Below are positions 7,821 to 16,755 of a DNA stretch of 64,000 nucleotides, piece by piece. Below the pieces are notes generated by a model, which did no database searches, was not told where the DNA came from, and saw nothing but the letters and a program-made list of their open reading frames with translations. A program made the position numbers and the translations under genes. How positions within the stretch are numbered: the first letter of the stretch is position 1; every line of letters begins with the position of its first letter. The stretch is from Pantoea cypripedii (GTDB taxonomy: Bacteria; Pseudomonadota; Gammaproteobacteria; Enterobacterales; Enterobacteriaceae): the NCBI RefSeq assembly GCF_011395035.1, contig NZ_CP024768.1:3323865-3387864 (forward strand). The letters are read 5' to 3'.

Positions 7821-8942
7821 TTACTGCCGGCTATCGTTTGCCGAGCGTAGCATGCTACGGCTTTCGACCAGGAAGCGTTTCGCATAGTCACCAAACCAGT
7901 GTTCTACACGTTGAAAGCTCTCAATGAAAGCCTGCTTGTCTCCATGCTCCAGCAAGGTTATCGCCTCGCCAAAACGCTGGTAATAACGTTTAATCAGCGC
8001 GATGTTGCTTTCCGAGGACATAATGATATCCGCGTACAGCTGTGGGTCCTGCGCAAACAATCTGCCCACCATCGCCAGTTCCAGCCGGTATATCGGTGAT
8101 GACAACGCCAGCAACTGGTCCAGATTGACGTTCTCCTCCGCCAGGTGGAGACCATACGCGAAGGTTGCAAAGTGACGTAACGCCTGGATAAACGCCATAT
8201 TCTGGTCATGCTCAACGGCACTGATACGATGCAACCGCGCGCCCCAGACCTGAATCTGTTCCAGGAACCACTGGTAAGCTTCCGGCTGACGCCCATCGCA
8301 CCACACCACCACCTGTTTCGCCAGGCTGCCGCTATCCGGGCCGAACATGGGGTGCAGGCCAAGTACCGGTCCATTATGTGCAGCCAGCATCGCCTGCAAG
8401 GGACGGTTCTTCACCGATGCCAAATCAACCAGAATGCAATCTTCCGGCAGCGTTGGCAGCTGCGCGATAATCTGCTCAGTCAGATGGATCGGCACGCTGA
8501 TGATGACCATACCGGCATCTTTCAATAACTCGTCAGCCTGTTCCCAGTCACCTTTGTCGAGCAGGCGTACCTGATAGCCCGACAGGGTAAGCATTTTTTC
8601 AAACAGTCGCCCCATCTGACCACGGCCACCGACGATCACCACCGGACGCAGCGTCGGACACAGGGTCTTGAAGCCTTTGTCGTTTTCACTGGTATAGGAT
8701 TCACGCATCAGACGACGCAGTACATCTTCAATCAAATCCGGCGGTACACCGAGTGCCTCCGCCTCCTGACGACGCGAAGCCAGCATGCTCGCTTCGCGCT
8801 CAGGCACATAAATCGGCAAGCCATAACGGCTTTTCACTTCACCGACTTCTGCTACCAGCTCAAGCCGCTTAGCCAGCAGCCCAAGCAGGGCTTTATCTAC
8901 TTCATCTATTTGATCGCGTAGCGCGGTCAGTTCAGCCACCAT
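7821..8942 (-). CDS. tyrA: Chorismate mutase / prephenate dehydrogenase (T-protein)
   Basis: Bifunctional enzyme making 4-hydroxyphenylpyruvate, the tyrosine precursor, from chorismate with NAD. The 373-residue protein has an AroQ mutase domain (about 1-90) fused to the dehydrogenase, with its nucleotide-binding loop GGRGQMG (105-111) and the HPMFGPD motif that carries the catalytic histidine. It lies 6 bp after aroF on the same strand, forming the classical aroF-tyrA operon, and is convergent with pheA. Confidence 0.97.
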   Translation of the reverse strand: MVAELTALRDQIDEVDKALLGLLAKRLELVAEVGEVKSRYGLPIYVPEREASMLASRRQEAEALGVPPDLIEDVLRRLMRESYTSENDKGFKTLCPTLRPVVIVGGRGQMGRLFEKMLTLSGYQVRLLDKGDWEQADELLKDAGMVIISVPIHLTEQIIAQLPTLPEDCILVDLASVKNRPLQAMLAAHNGPVLGLHPMFGPDSGSLAKQVVVWCDGRQPEAYQWFLEQIQVWGARLHRISAVEHDQNMAFIQALRHFATFAYGLHLAEENVNLDQLLALSSPIYRLELAMVGRLFAQDPQLYADIIMSSESNIALIKRYYQRFGEAITLLEHGDKQAFIESFQRVEHWFGDYAKRFLVESRSMLRSANDSRQ

Positions 8943-8948
8943 GTCTCA

Positions 8949-10028
8949 TTACACCTCGTGTGACAGACGCGCCGACAGCACTCCCTGCACATCCTGATGG
9001 ATTTCACGCAGCAAGGTTTCGGTGGTGTCCCAGTTGATGCAGGCATCCGTGACGGACACACCGTATTTCATCTCACTACGCGGCTGCTCAGAAGACTGGT
9101 TGCCTTCGTGGATGTGGCTTTCCAGCATCAGGCCGATAATGGAACGGTTGCCATCTTTAATCTGGGCAATAGCCGATTCGGCTACACCAGGCTGGCGGCG
9201 ATAGTCTTTGTTAGAATTGCCATGGCTGCAATCTATCATTAAGGCTGGACGCAGTCCCGCTTTCAGCATCTCTTTTTCGCACTGCGCGACATCTTCCGGA
9301 CCGTAGTTCGGTGCTTTGCCACCGCGCAGAATCACATGACCATCCGGGTTACCCTGGGTCTGTAACAGACAAACCTGCCCAGCCTGGTTGATGCCGACGA
9401 AGCGATGCGGCATAGCAGCAGCACGCATAGCATTGATCGCCGTGCCAAGGCTGCCGTCGGTGCCATTTTTGAATCCAACCGGCATGGAAAGACCCGATGC
9501 CATTTCACGGTGCGTCTGTGATTCGGTGGTACGTGCACCGATCGCAGACCAACTGAACAAATCACCAAGATATTGCGGGCTGTTAGGATCGAGCGCCTCA
9601 GTGGCCAGCGGCAGTCCCATTTTCACCAGGTTCACCAGCAGCTGACGCGCAATGTGCAGCCCGGCTTCCATATCAAACGAGTTGTCCATATAAGGATCGT
9701 TGATTAACCCTTTCCAGCCGACGGTGGTACGGGGTTTCTCAAAATAGACACGCATAACGATGTACAGCTGATCCTTCAACTGTTCAGAAAGAGTTTTCAG
9801 AAGACGGGCGTATTCAAGTGCAGCTTCGGTATCGTGGATTGAACAGGGACCACACACCACCAGCAGGCGCGGATCGCGGCCCGCGATGATATCGGAGATA
9901 GTCTGACGGGAAGCGGCGATTTGCGCTTCCTGAGCAGCGCTGAGCGGAAATTTCGCTTTCAGCTCTCCCGGAGTGATTAAAATTTGTTCATCGGCGATAT
10001 GCACATTGTTCAGCGCGTCTTTTTGCAT
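8949..10028 (-). CDS. aroF: DAHP synthase, tyrosine-sensitive
   Basis: First enzyme of the shikimate pathway: condenses phosphoenolpyruvate and erythrose 4-phosphate to DAHP. The 359-residue class I aldolase carries the CGPCSIHD metal-binding motif (about 59-66). The N-terminal segment MQKDALNNVHI is that of the AroF isozyme and keeps Asn8, a residue tied to tyrosine feedback in E. coli. AroF rather than AroG or AroH is supported by this N-terminus, the downstream tyrA and the TyrR-like boxes upstream. An AAGGATCG site precedes the ATG. Confidence 0.96.
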   Translation of the reverse strand: MQKDALNNVHIADEQILITPGELKAKFPLSAAQEAQIAASRQTISDIIAGRDPRLLVVCGPCSIHDTEAALEYARLLKTLSEQLKDQLYIVMRVYFEKPRTTVGWKGLINDPYMDNSFDMEAGLHIARQLLVNLVKMGLPLATEALDPNSPQYLGDLFSWSAIGARTTESQTHREMASGLSMPVGFKNGTDGSLGTAINAMRAAAMPHRFVGINQAGQVCLLQTQGNPDGHVILRGGKAPNYGPEDVAQCEKEMLKAGLRPALMIDCSHGNSNKDYRRQPGVAESAIAQIKDGNRSIIGLMLESHIHEGNQSSEQPRSEMKYGVSVTDACINWDTTETLLREIHQDVQGVLSARLSHEV

Positions 10029-10101
10029 GGTTGCGATCCTTTTTTACTCGTTTATGCGTGTTGGGATCCTCACTGAGGATGGCGTTCACTTTATCACAAG
10101 T

Positions 10102-10248
10102 CGTAAATTATGCAATCCACACATGTACACTTTTATTACCACACATAAAAAGCAACAAGAGAAATTTAAGTAAAACACTTAACTTTCATAAACATAAAAC
10201 ACAAACCCACCAGAAAACAACACACCATAATGTAAACTATTAATTACA
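10102..10248 (-). promoter_or_regulatory. Candidate TyrR operator region of aroF-tyrA
   Basis: Three sites fit the TyrR box TGTAAA-N6-TTTACA: 10102-10119 (CGTAAA/AATCCA), 10124-10141 (TGTACA/TTACCA) and 10231-10248 (TGTAAA/ATTACA, the best). All keep the G at position 2 and C at position 17. The first two are 22 bp apart, about two helical turns, and would cover a possible -10 (CATAAT on the minus strand at 10107-10112). E. coli aroF also has three TyrR boxes. No good -35 was found, so the promoter position is a guess. Confidence 0.5.
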
Positions 10249-10331
10249 CCATTAGGGAGGGGAATTTAATTCCGTCGCTGACATCATATGGGCTAACATT
10301 CAGTTAAATAGACTTTTTCGGGATCGATCTT

Positions 10332-10852
10332 ATGGTAATTCCTCATGTACACCTCCGCCCCTATCATTTGCAGGATGCCAGGGCCTTTACCGAGGCGGTG
10401 AATTCATCACTTCCCAGCCTTACCCCATGGATGGCATGGGCACATGATGACTATCGTAATGATGAAGCCGTCAGTTGGATCAATTTACCCATCTCCAGCG
10501 CACCAGAGGTGAAGCCGAAGAGTTCGCCATTGTCGATGGTAATGATCAATTGCTTGGCGGGGCTGGGATCCGTTTTGCCCGGCAACCCGGTGAATTCTGC
10601 GCACTGGGTTATTGGGTACGCTCCTCCGCTCAGCGCCAGGGAGTTGCGACACGGGCTGTGGCGCAGCTGATTGAATCAGGCTTTCAATCGCCCGAGGTGA
10701 AGGTGCTGGAAATTCTCGCAGCCGCTGATAACCTGGCCAGTCGCGCGGTGGCAGAGCGCAGCGGATTTCGTTTTGTTGATTATCGCTACGGCTTAATCGT
10801 GCTGGAAAGCGGTCCGGTGAATACCGCCATTTATCATTTAAAACGCAGATAA
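10332..10852 (+). pseudogene. GNAT-family N-acetyltransferase, frameshifted
   Basis: The N-terminal third reads in one frame from ATG 10332 (MVIPHVHLRPYHLQDARAFT and on to DEAVSWI), then homology continues in another frame from about 10475 (QFTHLQRTRGEAEEFAIVDG). The second part contains the acetyl-CoA loop QRQGVATRA and the typical GNAT C-terminus ending at 10852. A -1 shift near 10475-10485 joins them into one 173-residue protein, so a single missing base explains the break. It resembles RimJ/RimL-type protein acetyltransferases; the substrate is unknown. It is either a true pseudogene or a sequencing error. Its end runs into the rplS terminator. Confidence 0.8.
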
Positions 10853-10882
10853 AAAAAGGGGCTGGCAGATGCCAACCCCTTG
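10851..10882 (-). terminator. Rho-independent terminator of the rpsP-rplS operon
   Basis: On the minus strand AAGGGGTTGGCA pairs with TGCCAGCCCCTT (one mismatch) around a short loop, followed by seven T. It lies about 40 nt after the rplS stop and abuts the end of the convergent acetyltransferase frame, which it may also terminate. Confidence 0.88.
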
Positions 10883-10919
10883 TTTGCTATTAACTTTGAG
10901 ATGTCGCTTACGCGAGCTC

Positions 10920-11267
10920 TTAGTTAAGACGCTCTTTGATACGAGCTGACTTACCAGTACGCTCACGCAGGTAGTACAGTTTGGCTTGACGCACAGCACC
11001 ACGACGTTTAACAGCGATGCTGTCAATTACCGGAGAGTGAGTCTGGAAGACACGCTCAACGCCTTCGCCGTTAGAAATCTTGCGAACAGTGAATGCAGAG
11101 TGCAGACCGCGGTTACGAATAGCGATAACCACGCCCTCGAATGCCTGCAGACGTTTCTTAGAACCTTCAACGACCCATACTTTCACTTCCACGGTATCAC
11201 CCGGACGGAAGGAAGGTACGTCCTGTTTCATCTGCTCTTGTTCAATTTGCTTGATAATGTTGCTCAT
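10920..11267 (-). CDS. rplS: 50S ribosomal protein L19
   Basis: Large-subunit protein located at the interface with the 30S subunit. The 115-residue protein has the family length and the hallmark stretches FRPGDTVEVKVWV and ERVFQTHSP. It is the last gene of the rpsP-rimM-trmD-rplS operon, 42 bp after trmD, with an AGGATAAGAG site before the ATG and a strong terminator after it. Confidence 0.98.
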   Translation of the reverse strand: MSNIIKQIEQEQMKQDVPSFRPGDTVEVKVWVVEGSKKRLQAFEGVVIAIRNRGLHSAFTVRKISNGEGVERVFQTHSPVIDSIAVKRRGAVRQAKLYYLRERTGKSARIKERLN

Positions 11268-11309
11268 AATTAAATCTCTTATCCTGGGTAAACTGATAGT
11301 CAGGGAAGA

Positions 11310-12074
11310 TTACTCTTCCACCTCATCGTTTTGTTGCTGCTGATGTTCCCGCTGGAACTCAGTAAGCAACCTTGCTTGCTCTACAGTCAGAGCCAGGTTT
11401 TCCAGAAGTTCAGGTCTTCTCAGCCAGGTACGGCCTAGCGACTGTTTCAGACGCCAGCGGCGAATATCGGCATGGTTCCCCGACAGTAACACTGCCGGTA
11501 CATCCATCCCTTCTAACACTTCAGGTCGGGTATAGTGCGGGCAATCCAGCAAACCGTCCGAGAACGAATCCTCATCGGCTGACGCCTGTTTCCCCAGAAC
11601 GCCGGGTATAAACCGGGCGACGGAGTCAATCAACGTCATAGCTGGCAGCTCACCGCCACTGAGTACGTAATCACCGATTGACCATTCTTCATCAATTTCG
11701 GTTTGAATAACGCGCTCATCAATCCCTTCATAGCGACCACAAACCAGAATCAACTTCTGATGTGTCGCCAGTTCGCAAACGCCTTGTTGGTCAAGTTTGC
11801 GCCCCTGAGGTGAAAGATAAATCACCCTGGCCCCTTCTCCCGCCGCCGCTTTCGCTGCGGAGATGGCGTCCCGTAAAGGTTGCACCATCATCAGCATTCC
11901 CGGTCCGCCGCCGTAAGGACGATCATCCACGGTACGATGCCGGTCGTGAGTGAAGTCACGCGGACTCCAGCTCTCAATGCTGAGCAGGCCATTTTTTACT
12001 GCCCGGCCAGTTACCCCGAAATCGGTAATAGCGCGAAACATCTCTGGAAACAGGCTAATAACACCAATCCACAT
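11310..12074 (-). CDS. trmD: tRNA (guanine37-N1)-methyltransferase TrmD
   Basis: Methylates G37 next to the anticodon of tRNAs, preventing +1 frameshifting; essential in many bacteria. The 254-residue SPOUT enzyme shows the trefoil-knot SAM motifs YLSPQG and VCGRYEGIDERV. The reading frame is open upstream to 12128, but the family N-terminus MWIGVISLFPEMF sets the start at 12074. The ribosome site there is poor, which fits the known low expression of trmD within this ribosomal protein operon. Confidence 0.97.
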   Translation of the reverse strand: MWIGVISLFPEMFRAITDFGVTGRAVKNGLLSIESWSPRDFTHDRHRTVDDRPYGGGPGMLMMVQPLRDAISAAKAAAGEGARVIYLSPQGRKLDQQGVCELATHQKLILVCGRYEGIDERVIQTEIDEEWSIGDYVLSGGELPAMTLIDSVARFIPGVLGKQASADEDSFSDGLLDCPHYTRPEVLEGMDVPAVLLSGNHADIRRWRLKQSLGRTWLRRPELLENLALTVEQARLLTEFQREHQQQQNDEVEE

Positions 12075-12109
12075 CGCGTTCGCCGTTACGTTACCGGTTA
12101 GTCCGGAGA

Positions 12110-12658
12110 TCAAAAACCAGGATCCCAATCTACTTCAATAGTGCCAGTAGAGAGATCGACTTTCTTGATAACCTGTTCATCAAGAAACGGTATTAACCGC
12201 TCCTGTGCACCGAATGCATCTTTCAGGTTTGCCTTTACGACGAGAACGTCGTTCGAACCGGTTTCCATCAAATCAATGACTTTGCCCATTTCGTAGCCTT
12301 CGAGGTTTACTACTTTGCAACCCATCAGGTCTTTCCAGTAGTAATCACCTGCTTCCAGCGCTGGCAGTTGCGCGGAGTCAACCGTAATTTCGCAATTGGT
12401 TAACTGTGCCGCCGCATCCCGATCGTCAATGCCTTTGACTTTGATGATCAGATCCTGATTGTGGTGCTTCCAGCCTTCCAGTTCGACCAGCTGCCATTGA
12501 CCGGCGTGCTGAATAAACCAGGGCTGATAGTCAAAGATACTTTCGGCTTCTTCGGTGGAAGAAAACACTTTGAGCCAGCCCCGAATGCCGTAAGCGGCAC
12601 CCATCTTCCCCAATACAATTGGGTTAGCGGGAGGCTGTGCGGCAGGTTTTCTGCTCAT
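12110..12658 (-). CDS. rimM: Ribosome maturation factor RimM
   Basis: Binds ribosomal protein S19 and helps assemble the 30S head. The 182-residue protein has an N-terminal beta-barrel RimM domain (IVLGKMGAAYGIRGWLKV) and a C-terminal PRC-barrel (DYYWKDLMGC to the end DWDPGF). The frame is open three codons upstream, but ATG 12658 follows a GGTGG site and matches the family start. It sits between rpsP and trmD, 18 bp after rpsP. Confidence 0.97.
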   Translation of the reverse strand: MSRKPAAQPPANPIVLGKMGAAYGIRGWLKVFSSTEEAESIFDYQPWFIQHAGQWQLVELEGWKHHNQDLIIKVKGIDDRDAAAQLTNCEITVDSAQLPALEAGDYYWKDLMGCKVVNLEGYEMGKVIDLMETGSNDVLVVKANLKDAFGAQERLIPFLDEQVIKKVDLSTGTIEVDWDPGF

Positions 12659-12676
12659 GCTCACCACCGTGACAGA

Positions 12677-12925
12677 TTAAGCTGCTTTTTTTGCTTCTTT
12701 GATCAGCGCGTTAACGCGATCAGAAAGCGTTGCGCCCTGGCCAACCCAGTGCTCAATACGGTCCAGATCCAGACGCAGACCTTCAGCCTGACCAGCAGCG
12801 ATCGGGTTGAAGAAACCTACGCGCTCGATGAAGCGACCGTTACGAGCATTGCGGCTGTCAGTAACGACGACCTGATAGAACGGACGCTTTTTAGCGCCGT
12901 GACGTGCCAAACGAATAGTTACCAT
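12677..12925 (-). CDS. rpsP: 30S ribosomal protein S16
   Basis: Small-subunit assembly protein, 82 residues as in E. coli, starting MVTIRLARHGAKKRPFYQ. The longer open frame upstream to 13012 covers the leader and promoter and is rejected; GAGGAT before 12925 is the ribosome site. First gene of the rpsP-rimM-trmD-rplS operon, with its own promoter about 75 bp upstream and a hairpin in the leader. Confidence 0.98.
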   Translation of the reverse strand: MVTIRLARHGAKKRPFYQVVVTDSRNARNGRFIERVGFFNPIAAGQAEGLRLDLDRIEHWVGQGATLSDRVNALIKEAKKAA

Positions 12926-12945
12926 AACATCCTCATTAGTTAATA

Positions 12946-12979
12946 AAACAACCGGGCCCCATCGAGGAACGGGGCCCGG
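12946..12979 (-). promoter_or_regulatory. Terminator-like hairpin in the rpsP leader
   Basis: On the minus strand CCGGGCCCC pairs perfectly with GGGGCCCGG (12971-12979 with 12952-12960) around a 10-nt loop, followed by TTGTTTTATT. It lies between the rpsP promoter and the rpsP ribosome site, so it could attenuate the ribosomal operon or end read-through from ffh. Its role is inferred. Confidence 0.65.
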
Positions 12980-13001
12980 GTGCAATATATAAAGCCCGAA
13001 A

Positions 13002-13029
13002 ATTCTACTCATTTTGGCGCAAAAAGCAA
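13002..13029 (-). promoter_or_regulatory. Promoter of the rpsP operon
   Basis: On the minus strand TTGCTT (13024-13029) and TAGAAT (13002-13007) are separated by 16 bp. This places a start near 12995 and gives a leader of about 70 nt with the GC-rich hairpin in it. It lies between the ffh stop and rpsP. Confidence 0.65.
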
Positions 13030-13067
13030 CCTGAGCATCTCACTTTTCCGGCATTTGGCCGGTCGCC

Positions 13068-14429
13068 TTAGCGGCCGGGGAATCCTGGCGGCATCATACC
13101 TTTCATGCTGCGCATCATTTTCGCCATGCCGCCCTTCTTCATTTTCTTCATCATGCGCTGCATGTCATCGAACTGCTTCAGCAGCCGGTTAACATCCTGC
13201 ACCTGCATTCCTGAACCCAGGGCGATACGACGTTTGCGTGAACCTTTGATGATTTCCGGCTTCTCACGCTCTTTGCGTGTCATCGAGTTGATGATGGCTT
13301 CCATACGCACCAGAAGTTTATCGTCCATCTGCGATTTCACGTTATCCGGCAGTTGGCCCATGCCAGGCAGCTTGCCCATCAGGCTTGCCATCCCACCCAT
13401 GTTGCGCATCTGCTTGAGTTGATCAAGGAAATCGTTAAGGTCAAAGCCATCGCCGGTTTTCAGTTTCTTCGCCAGCTTTTCCGCCTGCTCGCGGTCAACT
13501 TTGCTTTCGATATCTTCAATCAGTGACAGCACATCGCCCATACCGAGGATGCGTGACGCGATACGATCCGGATAGAACGGCTCCAGCGCTTCGGTTTTCT
13601 CACCGACGCCCATGAATTTGATCGGCTTGCCAGTAATATGACGAATCGACAACGCCGCACCACCGCGCGCATCACCATCGACTTTGGTCAGAATCACACC
13701 CGTCAGCGGCAGCGCTTCATTAAATGCCTTCGCGGTATTGGCGGCGTCCTGGCCCGTCATTGCATCAACAACAAACAGGGTTTCTACCGGATCAATCGCG
13801 GCATGCACCTGCTTGATTTCGTCCATCATCGCTTCATCAACGTGCAGACGGCCCGCGGTATCGACTAACAGAACGTCGTAGAATTGCAGACGCGCTTCTT
13901 TCAGCGCGTTGTTGACGATATCAACGGGTTTCTGGCTCAGGTCAGACGGGCAGAAATCCACGCCAACCTGTTGCGCCAGCGTTTCCAGCTGTCTGATCGC
14001 CGCCGGGCGATAGACGTCAGCAGAGACGACCAGCACTTTTTTCTTGTGCTTTTCACGCAGGAATTTACCCAGCTTCGCGACGCTGGTGGTTTTACCCGCA
14101 CCCTGAAGACCCGCCATCAATACGACGGCCGGCGGCTGAGCTGCCAGGTTGAGTGCATTATTTTCTGCACCCATCGCCTCGACCAGCTCATTGCGAACAA
14201 TCTTGACGAACTCCTGACCCGGGGTCAGGCTCTTATTCACGTCATGACCAACCGCGCGTTCTTTCACGCGGTTGATAAATTCACGAACGACCGGTAGCGC
14301 GACATCCGCTTCCAGCAGCGCCATGCGGACTTCACGCAGCGTGTCTTTAATGTTGTCTTCGGTCAGCCTTCCGCGGCCGCTAATATTGCGCAGGGTTTGC
14401 GACAAACGATCGGTTAAATTATCAAACAT
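13068..14429 (-). CDS. ffh: Signal recognition particle protein Ffh
   Basis: GTPase that, with 4.5S RNA, recognises signal sequences on nascent chains and delivers them to FtsY at the membrane. The 453-residue protein has the N domain, the G domain with GLQGAGKT (107-114), DTAGR and TKVDGDARGG, and a methionine-rich M domain ending in MKGMMPPGFPGR. It is divergent from ypjD and upstream of rpsP on the same strand. Confidence 0.98.
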   Translation of the reverse strand: MFDNLTDRLSQTLRNISGRGRLTEDNIKDTLREVRMALLEADVALPVVREFINRVKERAVGHDVNKSLTPGQEFVKIVRNELVEAMGAENNALNLAAQPPAVVLMAGLQGAGKTTSVAKLGKFLREKHKKKVLVVSADVYRPAAIRQLETLAQQVGVDFCPSDLSQKPVDIVNNALKEARLQFYDVLLVDTAGRLHVDEAMMDEIKQVHAAIDPVETLFVVDAMTGQDAANTAKAFNEALPLTGVILTKVDGDARGGAALSIRHITGKPIKFMGVGEKTEALEPFYPDRIASRILGMGDVLSLIEDIESKVDREQAEKLAKKLKTGDGFDLNDFLDQLKQMRNMGGMASLMGKLPGMGQLPDNVKSQMDDKLLVRMEAIINSMTRKEREKPEIIKGSRKRRIALGSGMQVQDVNRLLKQFDDMQRMMKKMKKGGMAKMMRSMKGMMPPGFPGR

Positions 14430-14595
14430 GCTCTCTCACTTAGAAACATAGCGAGGCCGCCAGGGCGACACAATGCGGCGGATTATAACACGAAGCCAGG
14501 CCGATCTCTGCAATTGCCCTTCAGATCGTTTGGAGCCTGATGCGGCTAACGTTATACTGCTTTTTTCCTTATCTGACCGACACCTGAAAGGATCT

Positions 14596-15396
14596 ATGTT
14601 CGTTTCTGCGATCGTGGCGCTGTTCGCCTACTCTATCAGCCTTGCTCTGATCATACCCAGCCTGTTGAAACGCAACGGCGGCTGGCGTCGCCTTGCTGTG
14701 CTCTCCGCCTGCGTGGCGCTGATTGCTCACGCCATAGCGTTGCAACAGCGTATTTTCGCCGTCGATAACGGGCAAAATCTCAGCCTGTTGAATATCGGTT
14801 CGCTGGTAAGCCTGTTGATCTGTTCCATTATGACCATTGTGGCGTCACGCAATCGCGGCTGGCTGCTGCTGCCTATCGTTTATAGCTTTGCGTTGATTAA
14901 TCTGGCCTTTGCCACGTTTGTGCCTAACGCGTTTATTACCCATCTGGAAACGACGCCAGGTATGATGATTCACATCGGCCTGTCGCTGTTTGCCTATGCC
15001 ACCCTGATCATTGCCGCCCTTTATGCGCTGCAGCTGGCGTGGATTGACTATCAGTTAAAAAATAAAAAGCTGGCGTTCACCCAGGATATGCCACCACTGC
15101 TCACCATTGAGCGCAAGATGTTCCACATCACTCAGGTTGGCGTCGTGCTGCTGACGCTGGTGCTGTGTACCGGCCTGTTCTATATGCACAATCTGTTCAG
15201 CGCCGAGAATGTGGACAAAGCGGTGCTGTCAATCATTGCCTGGTTCGTCTATATCGTTCTGCTCTGGGGACACTACCACGAAGGCTGGCGCGGTCGTCGC
15301 GTCGTCTGGTTCAATTGCAGCGGTGCGATTTTGCTGACCATGGCCTACTTCGGCAGCCGTGTGCTGCAGCACCTGCTTACTCAATCGTCTCACTAA
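14596..15396 (+). CDS. ypjD: Inner membrane protein YpjD, cytochrome c assembly (CcsA-like) family
   Basis: Polytopic inner membrane protein of 266 residues with about eight hydrophobic segments and the conserved block LLWGHYHEGWRGRRVVW near the C-terminus, typical of the CcmC/CcsA-type family. Its physiological role is poorly defined. The frame is open upstream to 14473, but ATG 14596 follows AAAGGAT and matches the E. coli start. It lies opposite ffh and 13 bp before yfjD, so the two are probably co-transcribed. Confidence 0.92.
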   Translation: MFVSAIVALFAYSISLALIIPSLLKRNGGWRRLAVLSACVALIAHAIALQQRIFAVDNGQNLSLLNIGSLVSLLICSIMTIVASRNRGWLLLPIVYSFALINLAFATFVPNAFITHLETTPGMMIHIGLSLFAYATLIIAALYALQLAWIDYQLKNKKLAFTQDMPPLLTIERKMFHITQVGVVLLTLVLCTGLFYMHNLFSAENVDKAVLSIIAWFVYIVLLWGHYHEGWRGRRVVWFNCSGAILLTMAYFGSRVLQHLLTQSSH

Positions 15397-15409
15397 AGGA
15401 ATTTTTGCG

Positions 15410-16696
15410 TTGGAACATGTTTCAACCACCACGCTGATCATCACTTTGGTCATCATGGTGCTGGTCTCGGCCTATTTCTCCGGTTCAGAGACCGGCATGA
15501 TGACGCTCAACCGTTACAAACTGCGCCATCAGGCTAAAAACGGGCATCGCAGTGCGCGGCGCGTCGAAAAATTATTGCGTCGGCCGGATCGACTGATCAG
15601 CCTGGTGCTGATCGGTAACAACCTGGTCAACATCCTGGCCTCGGCGTTAGGCACGATCGTCGGCATGCGTTTATACGGTGACGCGGGCGTCGCGATAGCA
15701 ACCGGCGTGCTGACGTTTGTGGTGCTGGTTTTCGCGGAAGTGCTGCCCAAAACCATCGCAGCACTCTATCCGGAGAAGGTCGCTTATCCCAGCAGTTTTC
15801 TGCTTGCTCCGTTGCAATATGTGATGCTGCCACTGGTGTGGCTGCTCAACACCATCACACGCATTCTGATGCGTATGGTCGGTATCAAAACCGATGGCTC
15901 CATCAGCTCGGCGTTAAGTAAAGAAGAGTTGCGTACCATCGTGTATGAATCACGCAACCTGATGTCACGCCGTAATCAGGATATGCTGCTGTCAGTGCTG
16001 GACCTGGAAAAAGTGGGCGTCGAAGACATCATGGTGCCGCGTAACGAGATTGTCGGCATCAACATTAATGACGACTGGAAATCTATCGTTCGTCAGCTTA
16101 GTCATTCGCCACATGGTCGTATCGTGTTATTCCGTGACTCGCTGGATGATTGCGTTGCCATGCTACGGGTACGTGAAGCCTGGCGCATGATGACCGAGAA
16201 AAAAGAATTCAACAAAGAGACGCTGCTGCGTTCCGCCGATGAAATCTACTATGTGCCGGAAGGCACCCCACTTAACGTGCAGCTGGTTAAATTTCAGCGC
16301 AACAAAAAGAAAGTGGGGCTGGTGGTGGATGAGTATGGCGATCTCAAAGGCCTGGTCACTATCGAAGATATTCTTGAAGAAATTGTTGGCGACTTTACCA
16401 CCTCAATGTCCCCGACACTGGCTGAAGAAGTGATGCCACAGAACGATGGTTCCGTGCTGATTGAAGGTGGTGCGAACATTCGTGAAATCAACAAGGCTTT
16501 TAACTGGTCACTACCGGAAGAAGAAGCCCGCACCATCAACGGCATGCTGCTGGAAGTGCTGGAAGAGATCCCACAGGTGGATACACGGGTACAGGTCGGT
16601 AAGTACGATATCGATATTCTCGATGTGCAGGACAACATGGTGAAGCAGGTACGCATCACACCGCATACGCCGCTTAAATCTTCCATCGGCTCCTGA
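15410..16696 (+). CDS. yfjD: CNNM/CorC-type transporter protein YfjD
   Basis: Member of the HlyC/CorC family linked to magnesium and cobalt efflux. The 428-residue protein has an N-terminal CNNM (DUF21) transmembrane domain (about 1-190, with FSGSETGMMTLNRYKLRH), a pair of CBS domains (about 200-330) and a C-terminal CorC_HlyC domain. The start is taken as TTG 15410, giving LEHVSTTTLII, which aligns with E. coli MEHISTTTLII and lies 9 nt after AAAGGA; upstream codons overlap ypjD. A symmetric terminator follows. Confidence 0.92.
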   Translation: MEHVSTTTLIITLVIMVLVSAYFSGSETGMMTLNRYKLRHQAKNGHRSARRVEKLLRRPDRLISLVLIGNNLVNILASALGTIVGMRLYGDAGVAIATGVLTFVVLVFAEVLPKTIAALYPEKVAYPSSFLLAPLQYVMLPLVWLLNTITRILMRMVGIKTDGSISSALSKEELRTIVYESRNLMSRRNQDMLLSVLDLEKVGVEDIMVPRNEIVGININDDWKSIVRQLSHSPHGRIVLFRDSLDDCVAMLRVREAWRMMTEKKEFNKETLLRSADEIYYVPEGTPLNVQLVKFQRNKKKVGLVVDEYGDLKGLVTIEDILEEIVGDFTTSMSPTLAEEVMPQNDGSVLIEGGANIREINKAFNWSLPEEEARTINGMLLEVLEEIPQVDTRVQVGKYDIDILDVQDNMVKQVRITPHTPLKSSIGS

Positions 16697-16705
16697 AATG
16701 AAGCA

Positions 16706-16740
16706 TAAAAAATGCCGCGATTATCGCGGCATTTTTCTTT
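16706..16740. terminator. Bidirectional terminator between yfjD and luxS
   Basis: AAATGCCGCG-ATTAT-CGCGGCATTT forms a 10-bp stem flanked by an A-run on the left and a T-run on the right, so it can work for both convergent genes. Confidence 0.9.
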
Positions 16741-16755
16741 TTGCATCAGCAGCAA

